Of a stretch of DNA of 64,000 nt, positions 32,920 through 41,719 are shown in pieces. Source of the DNA: Candidatus Korobacter versatilis (lineage in GTDB: Bacteria; Acidobacteriota; Terriglobia; Terriglobales; Acidobacteriaceae); assembly GCA_016185395.1 (NCBI GenBank), contig JACPNR010000004.1, positions 592,237 to 656,236 on the forward strand. The letters are read 5' to 3'. Under the pieces are notes generated by a model. It was given only the letters and a program-made list of their open reading frames with translations, had not been told where the DNA came from and did no database searches. How positions within the stretch are numbered: the first letter of the stretch is position 1; the number at the start of each line of letters is the position of its first letter. The position numbers and the translations under genes are program-made.

Positions 32920-35061
32920 ATGCCAGCCCGACTCAAGCGATTTCCGGTCATAGTCACTATGCTGTTGGGCATTTACTTCCTGATGACGGCTGGTAGACTT
33001 GCGCCGCGAAGCGCGCCCCCGGCCCCGACTGGTCATACCTTCCCCCGACTGCCAACGACCCTGCTGGGTGCCTATCTTCGCCCTTCCGGTTTCTGGCTGC
33101 TGCAAAAAACGGGGTCCGGTGGCGGAGAACAGGGCAACTGTGGAGATAAGAAGAAACTCAACGACGAGCTGAAGGAAGAGCTCGACCCCGGCCACAAGAA
33201 CCACAAAATCAGTATCGGACCGATGGTCACCCAGGGCGACCCCACCGCCGGCACGTACACGCCGGTGGAGGGTGGTATCTGGGACGCCATCCTGCAGCGT
33301 GCCGGCATCAAGCCCTGCGAAACCGACCCCAAGGATGGCAAGGGCAAGGATGGATTCCTCGAATACGTTGACGACTCCAACGTGCTGAACTCAGGTGGGA
33401 CACGCTCCACCTTCGGGTACTTCATCTCGAATGGCGCCGAGGGCGCCCTGGCCGCGGACTACTTCCTCCTGTTCAGCTACGACCGCATCAAAGACAAGAA
33501 AACAGGAAAGATCCTCTGCGCTTTCGAGGTCTTCAAGTTCGGCCCGTTCCCTCATAACCGCAAACCAGGCGAGGTCCATCCCGAGGCGGATCCGCCCGAG
33601 TGGGTCTTCGGCTATGCCGTCAATGGCGATGGTTGTCTATTGCCGGAGGTGCCCATCGAAGTGGCGCGCGTCTCCAACTTCGCTAACGCCCCCGACAGCG
33701 AGACCGTGAAACCTGGCGTTGATGACGAGAAAAAGGGATGCCGCAAGTGCCACGACCGCGAAAAAGGCCCTGGGAGCACCTTCCCCTTCCCCTGGGTGAA
33801 GAAGGGAAAGGAAGAAAAGAAAGAGGAGGAGAAGAAAGAGGAGAAAAAGACCGAGTCAGAGACTCCTGGCGGGAACAAGCCCGGCACCACCCCTAAGGAA
33901 ACCGTTCCCGAGCAGCCGGAAGAGAGACCCAAGCGTATCGGCAAGGCAGAGATACCTGGCAAGAAACCCGAGGGCGAGAACGCAGGACTGCCGAGCGGCC
34001 CCACGGAAGATACGCTAGTCGGTCTGATTGTGCCCGCCGACACGCGCCCCGAGGACACCATCACTGGGACTGTCGTTACCAATCCGGAGGAGTATCGCAA
34101 CAATCCGGCGCTGCGTGTCATCGAGACAAAGCTGCCGCTGATCAAAACTGCCGCCGGAGCGACGTTGCGTGGGGTGGAGGCGCTGATCCGTGGCCGGGAG
34201 CCACAGGCAGCCGACGGTCAGATCGTCTTTCATACTGGTCATGAGGGTTCGCTGCCTGTGACCTTCACACGCGAAGGCAGCACCACAACGCTCGGGCAAT
34301 CGAGCGTCCCGGTATCGTCGGGGAATCCGCCCACCGGATGGCCCGGCACCCGCGGCGTGTACAAGGCGTCGAGCATTTACCAGCGTGGTGGTACGGCCGA
34401 GATCAGCGGTCCATTCGACGGCAATGCCAGCAACACCCACGTTCAAATCGCGGGGCAAGACGCCAATATCGTGGCCGGCAGTCCGCGGGCGCGTTATGTG
34501 AAGGTCCCAAGCAACTGTGCGACCGGTGGCACCGACCTCGTGGTGCAGGATGGACTGCGCTCCGTGCGTTTTCCGGTATCGGTCGTCAGTTTGCAGATCA
34601 GCGCCGATAAACTACAGCTCAGGCGCGGCGAGACCACGCGCTACCGCATCGTCGTCTCCGGCTTGGAGAGCCTGCCCGATTCGGCCTGGCACGCGAGCCC
34701 GAGCTACAGCGCCATAAGCGAGATCAGGCAGGCCGTTCCGGGATTCCATTTGCCTAGAGAGGACGAAGAAGGAACCATCGTGTTGCTGTTGCGCAATCTG
34801 TCCCCGCAAGTGATCACCATGGAGCACGCGGGGAGCGGCGTGGCAGCCATCACCATCCATAAGAGCGATGTTCACGGTGGAAAGTTCAGTCTCGATGGTG
34901 CGATCCAATCGAAGGTGGCCGGCGGCTTCACCGCCGAAGCGAAGCTGGTCTCGCTGCTCGCGCCCGCGGTGGGGACAAGGGGCTCCGGTGCGATGTTCAT
35001 CGGTGCGCTTACCGGTCCGGTGCGCCGAAACCCGTCCGAAACACGAAAGCGATCCCGCTAA
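32920..35061 (+). CDS. Large secreted protein with one CxxCH motif and TIG-like repeats
   Basis: A 713-residue protein with GGAGG 5 nt before the ATG. Residues 8-26 form a signal peptide or anchor. Residues about 65-275 are a domain with several Cys that ends in CRKCHDREKGPG, a single CxxCH of the c-type heme kind. A highly charged Glu/Lys spacer (about 290-312) and a Pro/Gly/Thr-rich linker follow. The last third (about 480-650) has beta-sandwich character: ASNTHVQIAGQDANIV, VVQDGLRSVRFPVSV and LQLRRGETTRYRIVVSGLES. It resembles extracellular modules seen in acidobacterial secreted proteins but was not matched to a named family. A cytochrome P460-like fold for the first domain is a guess. 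It stands alone between divergent and convergent neighbours. Confidence 0.75.
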   Translation: MPARLKRFPVIVTMLLGIYFLMTAGRLAPRSAPPAPTGHTFPRLPTTLLGAYLRPSGFWLLQKTGSGGGEQGNCGDKKKLNDELKEELDPGHKNHKISIGPMVTQGDPTAGTYTPVEGGIWDAILQRAGIKPCETDPKDGKGKDGFLEYVDDSNVLNSGGTRSTFGYFISNGAEGALAADYFLLFSYDRIKDKKTGKILCAFEVFKFGPFPHNRKPGEVHPEADPPEWVFGYAVNGDGCLLPEVPIEVARVSNFANAPDSETVKPGVDDEKKGCRKCHDREKGPGSTFPFPWVKKGKEEKKEEEKKEEKKTESETPGGNKPGTTPKETVPEQPEERPKRIGKAEIPGKKPEGENAGLPSGPTEDTLVGLIVPADTRPEDTITGTVVTNPEEYRNNPALRVIETKLPLIKTAAGATLRGVEALIRGREPQAADGQIVFHTGHEGSLPVTFTREGSTTTLGQSSVPVSSGNPPTGWPGTRGVYKASSIYQRGGTAEISGPFDGNASNTHVQIAGQDANIVAGSPRARYVKVPSNCATGGTDLVVQDGLRSVRFPVSVVSLQISADKLQLRRGETTRYRIVVSGLESLPDSAWHASPSYSAISEIRQAVPGFHLPREDEEGTIVLLLRNLSPQVITMEHAGSGVAAITIHKSDVHGGKFSLDGAIQSKVAGGFTAEAKLVSLLAPAVGTRGSGAMFIGALTGPVRRNPSETRKRSR

Positions 35062-35079
35062 GCAGGACCGCTCTCAGAT

Positions 35080-35156
<77 letters not shown>

Positions 35157-35237
35157 GAACCATACTAACAGCGGCGTTCGTGAGGGTCAAAGCGGGCCGC
35201 GGATTTGACGGCGGGAGGCTGGCTACCAGCGCGCTCC

Positions 35238-35789
35238 TCAGTCCTTCCGGCGCTTTGACCGTGGGGCGGCTGCGAGCACCCGATATTCCGTCTGGACCAA
35301 GCCACTCTTGTACTGCCGCGTGGTGACGGCGCGGAGGTGGACGTCCCTAAGCAGCTCGCCGAAGAGCGGGATGCCCTGCCCGATGAGCACCGGCACGCGG
35401 GTGATGATGAGGCGCTGGATGAGGCCCGCGCGGAGGAAGCTCTGGACGGTCACGCCGCCGTCCACGTAGATGTGGCGGATGCCGCGAGCTTCGAGGCGCT
35501 TCACGATATCGGCCGGGTCGCCGGACATATGCTCGACGATCGCTTTGGGCGGAGCGGGAGGGAGCGGTTTGGAACTCAGCACGAAGACCGGCTTTTTACC
35601 GTAGAACCATCCTCCGAAGGCGAGCACGACCTCGTAGGTCTTGCGGCCGATGACCAAGGCGTCGACGCTCTTATAGAACTCGTTGAAGCCGTGCGGCTCG
35701 CCGCCGTCGGCGGGCAGGAAATCGAGCGCGCCGTCCGGACGGGCGATGAAGCCGTCGACGCTGATGCCGATGAAGACGGAGGCTTTCAT
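35238..35789 (-). CDS. DHFR-like/RibD C-terminal domain reductase
   Basis: About 183 residues of the dihydrofolate-reductase superfamily branch that includes YwjB/YyaP and the RibD reductase domain: MKASVFIGISVDGFIARPDG at the start, then ALVIGRKTYEVVL, KPVFVLSSKPLP, IYVDGGVTVQSFLRAGLI and LIITRVPVLIGQGIPLFG. These proteins bind NADPH; the substrate is usually unknown. ATG 35789 begins exactly at the first strand. The open frame extends 9 codons upstream. Confidence 0.85.
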   Translation of the reverse strand: MKASVFIGISVDGFIARPDGALDFLPADGGEPHGFNEFYKSVDALVIGRKTYEVVLAFGGWFYGKKPVFVLSSKPLPPAPPKAIVEHMSGDPADIVKRLEARGIRHIYVDGGVTVQSFLRAGLIQRLIITRVPVLIGQGIPLFGELLRDVHLRAVTTRQYKSGLVQTEYRVLAAAPRSKRRKD

Positions 35790-35821
35790 CTTTATAACTA
35801 ACCTCGCGGGAACCATCTTCC

Positions 35822-35853
35822 TAAAACAAGAGGGCAGGCGAAGGCGCCTGCCC
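35822..35853 (-). terminator. Rho-independent terminator of the Sec-peroxiredoxin gene
   Basis: Read on the minus strand, GGGCAGGCG and CGCCTGCCC form a perfect 9-bp stem over a 4-nt loop, followed by TCTTGTTTTA. It begins 17 nt after the peroxiredoxin stop. Confidence 0.75.
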
Positions 35854-35870
35854 CGTGAGTCTCGTCGCAG

Positions 35871-36446
35871 CTACTCTTTGAGGCGGCGCGCTTTGCAGGC
35901 GTCGACGATCTTGGTGGGGTCAATGGCCTCGTTACCGTCCTGGACCTCGAGGACCTTGCCGTTTTTGCCGATGAGATAGTTCACGCGGCGTCCGGCTTTG
36001 TACTTGTCGCTGTAGATGCCGAAGATCTCCTTCGTCACGCTACCGTTGTTGAACCAATCGCTGGCGATGGGAAACTTGATGCCTTCCTTGTCGGCGAAGG
36101 CTTTGTTGGCGAAAGGGCTGTCCATGCTCACACCCACGACCTGGGTGTCTGCCTCCAGCTCCGGAAGATGGGCTTGGAGGTTCTTCATCTGCTGCGTTCA
36201 ACCACCGGTGAAGGCGAAGATGAAGAAGCCGATGAGGACGTTCTTCTTCCCTTTGTAGTCGCTCAGTCTGAAGTCCTTCATAGCGGCGCCGTCGTAATAC
36301 TTGAGCGTGAAGTCAGGGACGGTGTCGCCAACCTTGAGCTTGAGTGGCGGCGGGCCGGGCTGCTGTGCCGGCTTGGACTCCTGCGCCGGGACGGACGCGG
36401 CCGCGAGCAGGAAGAGCGTGAGGAAAGCGGTGATGCGACGTCTCAT
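35871..36446 (-). CDS. Periplasmic peroxiredoxin with in-frame TGA: putative selenoprotein
   Basis: Read through a TGA at 36198-36200, this is one 191-residue AhpC/TSA-type peroxiredoxin that reduces peroxides. A signal peptide (residues 1-21, RRRITAFLTLFLLAAASVPAQ) precedes the thioredoxin-fold start KVGDTVPDFTLKYYDG and strand NVLIGFFIFAF. Then comes TGG-U-TQQM, in which the TGA (residue 83) occupies the place of the peroxidatic Cys (TGGCT in relatives). The remaining fold is complete (VVGVSMDSPFANKAFA, FPIASDWFNNGSVT, NYLIGKNGKVLEVQDG) and a single Cys near the C-terminus (DACKA) could resolve or accept the selenenyl sulfide. No base is missing around the TGA and both halves keep frame. 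AGAGG precedes the ATG and a terminator follows the stop. Selenocysteine is much more likely than a nonsense mutation; Sec machinery genes are not in this window. Confidence 0.85.
36152..36180 (-). promoter_or_regulatory. Candidate bacterial SECIS hairpin
   Basis: Starting 17 nt after the TGA, CCTCCA (36180-36175) pairs with TGGAGG (36157-36152). GC/GC extends the stem past one bulged A, leaving a 12-nt loop about 26 nt from the TGA. This is within the distance range used by bacterial SECIS elements. The loop was not checked against SelB preferences. Confidence 0.4.
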
Positions 36447-36521
36447 GTGCACCTCTGGACGAGGGCCTAAGGTGCTACAGCTTACCCTCGTGGCGAGGGA
36501 GGGTCAATGCGGCGGGATGAT

Positions 36522-36569
36522 TTGCCGCGGGCCGCTGGATGCCGTAGATTTGTGGCGGCGAAAGCGCTT
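36522..36569 (+). promoter_or_regulatory. Candidate promoter and operator for the TetR/acyl-CoA ligase pair
   Basis: TTGCCG (36522-36527) and TAGATT (36545-36550) are 17 bp apart. The palindrome AAGCGCTT (36562-36569) sits near the predicted transcription start and could be the core of an autoregulatory TetR operator. Evidence is by eye only. Confidence 0.3.
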
Positions 36570-36597
36570 CCCTGCTGATGTCTACACAAGACAAACA

Positions 36598-37254
36598 GTG
36601 ACCATCAAGCCCACGGAACCGGCGGCGACGACGCGTCCTGCACGCGGCGGCGATAAGGTGCAGCGCGGCGATAAGTCGCAACGGATCCTGGACGCGGCCG
36701 TGGCCGTGATCGCGGAGAAGGGTTACTGGCAAGCGCGCGTCTCGGAGATTGCCGACCGGGCGGGCGTGGCCGACGGCACCATCTATCTTTATTACAAGAA
36801 CAAGGAACAGCTGCTGATGGCCGCCATCGACAGCGCGTTCGACGCCTTCCTGGAGCGGGCGCGACGCGAGCTGGCGGCGATCAAAGCCCCCAAGCAGCGG
36901 CTACACCGGTTGGCGTTCCTGCATCTGGATATGTTGGGCGCGAACCGCAACCTGGCCATCGTGTTCCAGACGGAGTTGCGGCACAGCGCGAAATTCCTGG
37001 GCCAGTTCTCGCGCCATCGCCTGGTGGAGTATTTCGACATGATCCGCAGCATCGTGCGCGAGGGGCAGCAGTCGGGCGAGTTCCGCGCGGGGATATCCGA
37101 CAAGATCGCGGCGAACTGCCTGTTCGGCGCGCTCGACGAGATGGTGACGTCGTGGATGCTGAGTGAGCACGACTATCCGCTGGCGGGCGCGGCGGATGCG
37201 GTGGTCGACGTGATCCTTGCGGGACTGGAGGCGACGCCAAGTGGCCACCGCTGA
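36598..37254 (+). CDS. TetR-family regulator, possibly FadR-like
   Basis: A 218-residue repressor. The N-terminal helix-turn-helix is textbook TetR: SQRILDAAVAVIAEKGYWQA, then VSEIADRAGVADGTIYLYYK and NKEQLLMAA. The C-terminal ligand domain resembles the Bacillus FadR (YsiA) type, which responds to long-chain acyl-CoA. The next gene, overlapping by 14 nt, encodes an acyl-CoA ligase, the same arrangement as ysiA-lcfA-like loci, so control by fatty acids is a reasonable inference. GTG 36598 is chosen; the upstream frame is open but unlike protein. A seven-codon ORF, ATG 36578 to TGA 36601, overlaps this start and may be chance. Confidence 0.85.
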   Translation: MTIKPTEPAATTRPARGGDKVQRGDKSQRILDAAVAVIAEKGYWQARVSEIADRAGVADGTIYLYYKNKEQLLMAAIDSAFDAFLERARRELAAIKAPKQRLHRLAFLHLDMLGANRNLAIVFQTELRHSAKFLGQFSRHRLVEYFDMIRSIVREGQQSGEFRAGISDKIAANCLFGALDEMVTSWMLSEHDYPLAGAADAVVDVILAGLEATPSGHR

Positions 37255-39091
37255 GAATCCCGTTATCGCAAGCGCGACCGCACATCCCGTGATCGAGACG
37301 GTGAATGATGTGCTCTTCACCGTGATCGACCGCGACCGCGCGCGCGTGATGATCCATCTCTGCAACGGTGAATGGGCCGGCATCTCGGCGCGTCAACTCT
37401 ATTCCCGCGTGGTGACGACGGCGCGCGCGCTCACCCAGTGGGGCCTGTGCAAGGGTGACCGCGTAGCCATCATGGCGGAGAACCGTCCCGAGTGGGCGGT
37501 GGTGGACTTTGCGTGCCTGGCCAGCGGCGTGGTCGATGTTCCTATTTACCCCACGCTCACCGCGGAGCAGGCGGCGTTCATCCTCAAAGATTCGGGCGCG
37601 CGGGTGGCGTTCGTTTCGTCGAGCGAGCAGCTAGAGAAACTGCGCACCGTCCGCGGCGAGACGGCCATCGAGAAGATCGTGGTGATGGATGAACTCGACG
37701 GCGCCGGCATCGACGGCAGCGACGTGGTGCGCATGAGCAGCTTCGTCTCCGATGGCGTGACCGGGCGCGACGCTGGGTTCGATGCCGCGGCCGGCGCGAT
37801 CACGCCGGATGACCTCGCGACCATCATCTATACGTCCGGGACCACGGGCACGCCCAAGGGCGTGATGCTCACGCACGGCAACCTGGCCGCGAACCTTGTC
37901 TCGCTGCAGTTCTACGATTGGGGCGAGGCGGATAGCTGCATCTCGTTCCTGCCGCTGTCGCACATCACGGCGCGGCATCTGGACTACGTGTGTTTCACCT
38001 ACGGCGCGCTGATCGCGTACTGTCCGCTGTTCGACCGGCTGCCGCAGACGCTGCAAGAGGTGAAGCCCACGCTCTTCGTCGGCGTGCCGCGCGTCTATGA
38101 GAAGGTCCGCAACGGGGTCGAAGAGAAGATCGGCGCCGGACTGAAGCGCAAGGCGTGCGAATGGGCGCTCGAGGCCGGCAAGAAGCATCGCGCAGAGACG
38201 CTGGCGGGCAAGCGGCCGGAGGCGCTCGATTGGAAGCTCGCCGACAAACTGCTGTTCAGCAAGGTGCTGGGCGCATTCGGCGGACGGACGCGCAACTTCA
38301 TCTCCGGCGGAGCGCCGCTGGGGGTGCGGTTGGCCGAGTGGTACGCCGACTGCGGCATCCGCATCCACGAAGGCTACGGACTGACCGAGACCTCCCCGGT
38401 GATCGCCATCAACACGCCGGGAGAGCATCGCATCGCCACCGTCGGCAAGCCGCTGCCGAACGTGGAGGTGCGGACCTCGGCGGAAGATGGCGAGATCGAG
38501 GTGCGCGGGCCCTCCATCTTCCGCTCGTACTGGCAGAATCAGGAAGAGACGGCGAAGGCGTTCACCGCCGATGGCTGGTTCAAGACGGGCGACATCGGGG
38601 AGATCGACGCCGATGGCTACCTCTCCATCACCGACCGCAAGAAGGATCTGATCAAAACCTCGGGCGGAAAATTCATCGCGCCGCAGCCGATCGAGGGGCA
38701 TCTGCGGGCGAACGTGCTAGTCGCACACGCGGCCGTCCTCGGCGACCGCCGCAATTTCCCCAGCGTGATCGTGGCGCCGCACTTCCCTCTGCTGGAAAGT
38801 TGGGCGCAGGCGAACAACGTGGAGTTCCACTCGCGCGGCGAGCTGATCGCGCACCCCAAGGTGCGCGCGATGTACGACGGCATCGTGGCGGACATGAACA
38901 CGCACCTGGCGCGCTACGAGAAGATCAAGAAAGTGCTGCTGGTACCGGATGAGTTCTCCATCGCCACCGGCGAGCTGACGCCCTCGCTCAAGCTGAAGCG
39001 GCGCGTCCTCGAGCAGAAGTACAAGGCGCAGATCGAGGAGATGTACGCGGGGCCAAGTCCCAGCGTGACCGAGGCAGCGAGCGTTTCGTAA
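37241..39091 (+). CDS. Long-chain fatty-acid-CoA ligase (AMP-forming)
   Basis: A 616-residue adenylate-forming enzyme of the FadD15-like branch. The P-loop IIYTSGTTGTPKGVMLTHGN, the gate region EGYGLTETSPVIAINTPGE, the ATP-ribose Asp in TADGWFKTGDIGEID and ITDRKKDLIKTSGGKFIAPQ (hinge) are all intact. The C-terminal catalytic Lys region ELTPSLKLKRR is present. It activates fatty acids to acyl-CoA in the cytoplasm or at the membrane. GTG 37241 has a GGAGG site and lies within the end of the TetR gene. Regulation by that TetR protein is likely. Confidence 0.92.
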   Translation: MATAENPVIASATAHPVIETVNDVLFTVIDRDRARVMIHLCNGEWAGISARQLYSRVVTTARALTQWGLCKGDRVAIMAENRPEWAVVDFACLASGVVDVPIYPTLTAEQAAFILKDSGARVAFVSSSEQLEKLRTVRGETAIEKIVVMDELDGAGIDGSDVVRMSSFVSDGVTGRDAGFDAAAGAITPDDLATIIYTSGTTGTPKGVMLTHGNLAANLVSLQFYDWGEADSCISFLPLSHITARHLDYVCFTYGALIAYCPLFDRLPQTLQEVKPTLFVGVPRVYEKVRNGVEEKIGAGLKRKACEWALEAGKKHRAETLAGKRPEALDWKLADKLLFSKVLGAFGGRTRNFISGGAPLGVRLAEWYADCGIRIHEGYGLTETSPVIAINTPGEHRIATVGKPLPNVEVRTSAEDGEIEVRGPSIFRSYWQNQEETAKAFTADGWFKTGDIGEIDADGYLSITDRKKDLIKTSGGKFIAPQPIEGHLRANVLVAHAAVLGDRRNFPSVIVAPHFPLLESWAQANNVEFHSRGELIAHPKVRAMYDGIVADMNTHLARYEKIKKVLLVPDEFSIATGELTPSLKLKRRVLEQKYKAQIEEMYAGPSPSVTEAASVS

Positions 39092-39152
39092 GACAGCACT
39101 TAGCGATTCGCGATTCGCTCAGTACGCCCCACCGAGCTGCTATCCTCTGTGT

Positions 39153-40133
39153 GTGAATCCGGTCCAGACTGAAACCTCCACGCAGCTCGTTACACTCGCG
39201 GACATCCTGGCCGCGCAGCAGCGGGTCAAAGGCGTGGCCTTCCACACGCCGCTCATCCCGCACCCGAAAGTCGCGGGACTATATTTCAAAGCCGAGAGCC
39301 TGCAGCCCATCGGGGCATTCAAGATCCGCGGCGCGTACAACAAGATCGCCAGCCTGCCCGACGCCGAGCGCAAGCGCGGCGTGATCACGTACTCGAGCGG
39401 TAACCACGCGCAGGCGGTGACGTATGCCGCGCGGGCGTTCGGGATAAGAGCCGTCATCGTGATGCCGAACAACGCTCCGCCGGTGAAGCAGGAAGGGACG
39501 CGCGCGCTGGGTGCGGAGATCGTGCTGGTGGGTCCGGCGAGTTCGGAGCGGCTGGCCAAGGCGGAAGAGCTCTCCGCGAAGCACGGCTACGTGATGGTGC
39601 CGCCGTACGATGACCCCGCCGTGGTCGCCGGGCAAGGCACCTGCGGGCTCGAGATCCTGGCGGACCTGCCGGACGTTGAGCTGGTGCTGGCGCCGGTCAG
39701 CGGCGGCGGGATGTTGAGTGGCGCGGCGACCGCTATCAAGCTGAGCGGCTCGAAGGCGAAGGTGTTCGGCGTGGAGCCGGAGCTGGCCGGCGATTCGCAG
39801 GAGAGCTTTCGCTTGGGCAAGCTAGTCGAATGGCCGGCGGAGAAGACCACGCGGACGATCTGCGATGGCCTGCGGACTCAATCACTTGGCCGCCTGAATT
39901 TCGAGCACATCCGGAAGTATTGCGATGACATTGTGACGGTGACCGAGGACGAGATCCGCCGGGCCATCCGGGAGCTCGCCACCGAGGTACACATCGTAGC
40001 GGAGCCGAGCGGCGCGGTGACGTACGCGGCCTGGCGGTGGCATCGGAATGAATTGCCGCCGGCGGAGAAGATCGCGTGCATCATCACCGGTGGAAATATC
40101 GACCCGAAGCTGCTGCGGGAAGTGCTGGCGTAG
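39153..40133 (+). CDS. Threonine dehydratase, catabolic type
   Basis: A 326-residue fold-type II PLP enzyme that deaminates threonine or serine to 2-oxobutyrate or pyruvate. The PLP Lys is in AFKIRGAYNKI. SSGNHAQAVTYAAR, the glycine-rich PVSGGGMLSG loop and the closing EPSGAVTYAA fit. It lacks the C-terminal ACT-like regulatory domain of biosynthetic IlvA, so it matches the short TdcB/serine-racemase-like class. The GTG start follows TATCCT by 6 nt with no ribosome site, suggesting a leaderless mRNA. Confidence 0.9.
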   Translation: MNPVQTETSTQLVTLADILAAQQRVKGVAFHTPLIPHPKVAGLYFKAESLQPIGAFKIRGAYNKIASLPDAERKRGVITYSSGNHAQAVTYAARAFGIRAVIVMPNNAPPVKQEGTRALGAEIVLVGPASSERLAKAEELSAKHGYVMVPPYDDPAVVAGQGTCGLEILADLPDVELVLAPVSGGGMLSGAATAIKLSGSKAKVFGVEPELAGDSQESFRLGKLVEWPAEKTTRTICDGLRTQSLGRLNFEHIRKYCDDIVTVTEDEIRRAIRELATEVHIVAEPSGAVTYAAWRWHRNELPPAEKIACIITGGNIDPKLLREVLA

Positions 40134-40201
40134 TCCGCCCGTCTCCACGCGACCCGGCGCGGTGTAAAATCCTCGGTTCACTGCAAGGGCCCATTCTTCC
40201 C

Positions 40202-41719
40202 GTGAGGTGCGCTTTGCGTCCAGCCAGAGTTCGGAGAGTCCTCTCTCTTCTCCTCTTGATCTTGTTAGCGTCAGTCGCCTTCAGCCAGGCGGCGCCCGAA
40301 TCGAAGCCGATGAAACCCGGCGTGATCGCGCAGCACGTGGCGCCGGCCGGCGGTGCGAAGATCTATCCCTATCCCATCATCACGCGGACGCTGCCCAACG
40401 GCCTGCGCGTGATGGTCGTCCCGGCGCATGAGTTCAAGGACGCCGCAACGTTCGCCACGCTGGTGATGGCCGGGTCGCGCAACGAGGTCCACAAGGGCAA
40501 GACGGGGCTCGCCCACTTGTTCGAGCACATCATGTTCCTGCATGAACACGGCGGGAAACCCGGCGGCTACGAGACGGAAATGAAGCGGATGGGCGCGGAC
40601 AATAACGCGTTCACCGACTACGACATGACGTTCTATCATCCGACCACGTTCACCAAGAACCTGTTCGCGCAGACGGGCGCGAACGGCGAGCGCCTGCCGG
40701 GCGTGATCGAACTGGAGGCCGAGCGCTTCAAGGGGCTGAAGCTCGACCAGAAGGATTTCCAGACGGAAGCGGGCGCGGTGCTGGGCGAGTATCGGCGCAT
40801 CTTCTCCTTCCCGGAAGAGAAGATGATCGAAGACCTTTCGCCGGTGGCGTTCCCGTCGCATCCGTACGGACACACGGTCATCGGTTATCGCGATGACGTG
40901 GAGAAGATGCCCGAGGCGTGGGACGTGGCGTGGGAGTTCTATCGCAACTATTACTCGCCCAAGTCGGTCGCGCTGATCGTGGCCGGCGACGTGGATCCGG
41001 AGCAGGTGTTCGCGGAGGTGCACAAGTACTACGCGGACTGGAAGCCGGTGACGCCGCCGGCGATCCCGGCAGAGCAGGAGCCGGACGGCGAGAAGACCGT
41101 CCACGTGAAGTGGGAGTCGGACGTCTCGCCCAAACTGATGGTCGGCTACCACACGCCGGCGATGAAGCCGGGGACGAAGGACGCCGCAGTGGGCATCGTG
41201 CTCAACGAACTGCTGACTTCACGCAGCGCCCCGCTGTTCCAGAGACTGCGCTACCAGAAACAGACGGCGACGGACTTCGGCATGTTCTCGCAGCCGGACT
41301 CGACCGACGCCCACTGGATGCTGCTGAGCGCCGACCTGGTGCAGGAGCGCTTCCAAAAAGAGGGGCAGCCCTACGTGCATGACGTTCGTAAGGACATCAT
41401 CGACGGCGTCGAGGCGCTGCAGCATTTCTCCACCGAGAAGGACGCCGCCAAGACGCTGGCGGTGGTAAAGAGCAAGGTGAAGAACGACTTCCTCGCCGGC
41501 ATGAACAACACGCTGAGCGTGGCGACGATCACCGGCGCCTACTACCGCTTCACCCAGGACCCGGAAGCGATCGACCATGCTTTTGCGGCACTGAAAACGC
41601 TTACGCCGAAAGACGTCGACGAGTACGCCAAGAAGTACTTCACCGAAAAGCGCCGCGTCACGGCGACGCTCTGGCACGACGCCGCACCGGCGGCCGCGCC
41701 GAAGACGGAGGGAAAATAA
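40202..41719 (+). CDS. Secreted M16 zinc peptidase, active subunit
   Basis: About 505 residues with a signal peptide (VLSLLLLILLASVAFSQ). The inverted zinc motif is HLFEH near residue 104, and the third ligand Glu is in the downstream helix region QTEAGAVLGEYRR. NNAFTDYDMTFYHPTT is the usual substrate-binding strand. M16 enzymes degrade peptides inside a clam-shell; two-gene bacterial systems pair an active and an inactive half, as seen here with the next gene (overlap TAATG, 1 nt). GTG 40202 is preferred; AAGGG lies 11 nt upstream. Confidence 0.9.
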   Translation: MRCALRPARVRRVLSLLLLILLASVAFSQAAPESKPMKPGVIAQHVAPAGGAKIYPYPIITRTLPNGLRVMVVPAHEFKDAATFATLVMAGSRNEVHKGKTGLAHLFEHIMFLHEHGGKPGGYETEMKRMGADNNAFTDYDMTFYHPTTFTKNLFAQTGANGERLPGVIELEAERFKGLKLDQKDFQTEAGAVLGEYRRIFSFPEEKMIEDLSPVAFPSHPYGHTVIGYRDDVEKMPEAWDVAWEFYRNYYSPKSVALIVAGDVDPEQVFAEVHKYYADWKPVTPPAIPAEQEPDGEKTVHVKWESDVSPKLMVGYHTPAMKPGTKDAAVGIVLNELLTSRSAPLFQRLRYQKQTATDFGMFSQPDSTDAHWMLLSADLVQERFQKEGQPYVHDVRKDIIDGVEALQHFSTEKDAAKTLAVVKSKVKNDFLAGMNNTLSVATITGAYYRFTQDPEAIDHAFAALKTLTPKDVDEYAKKYFTEKRRVTATLWHDAAPAAAPKTEGK

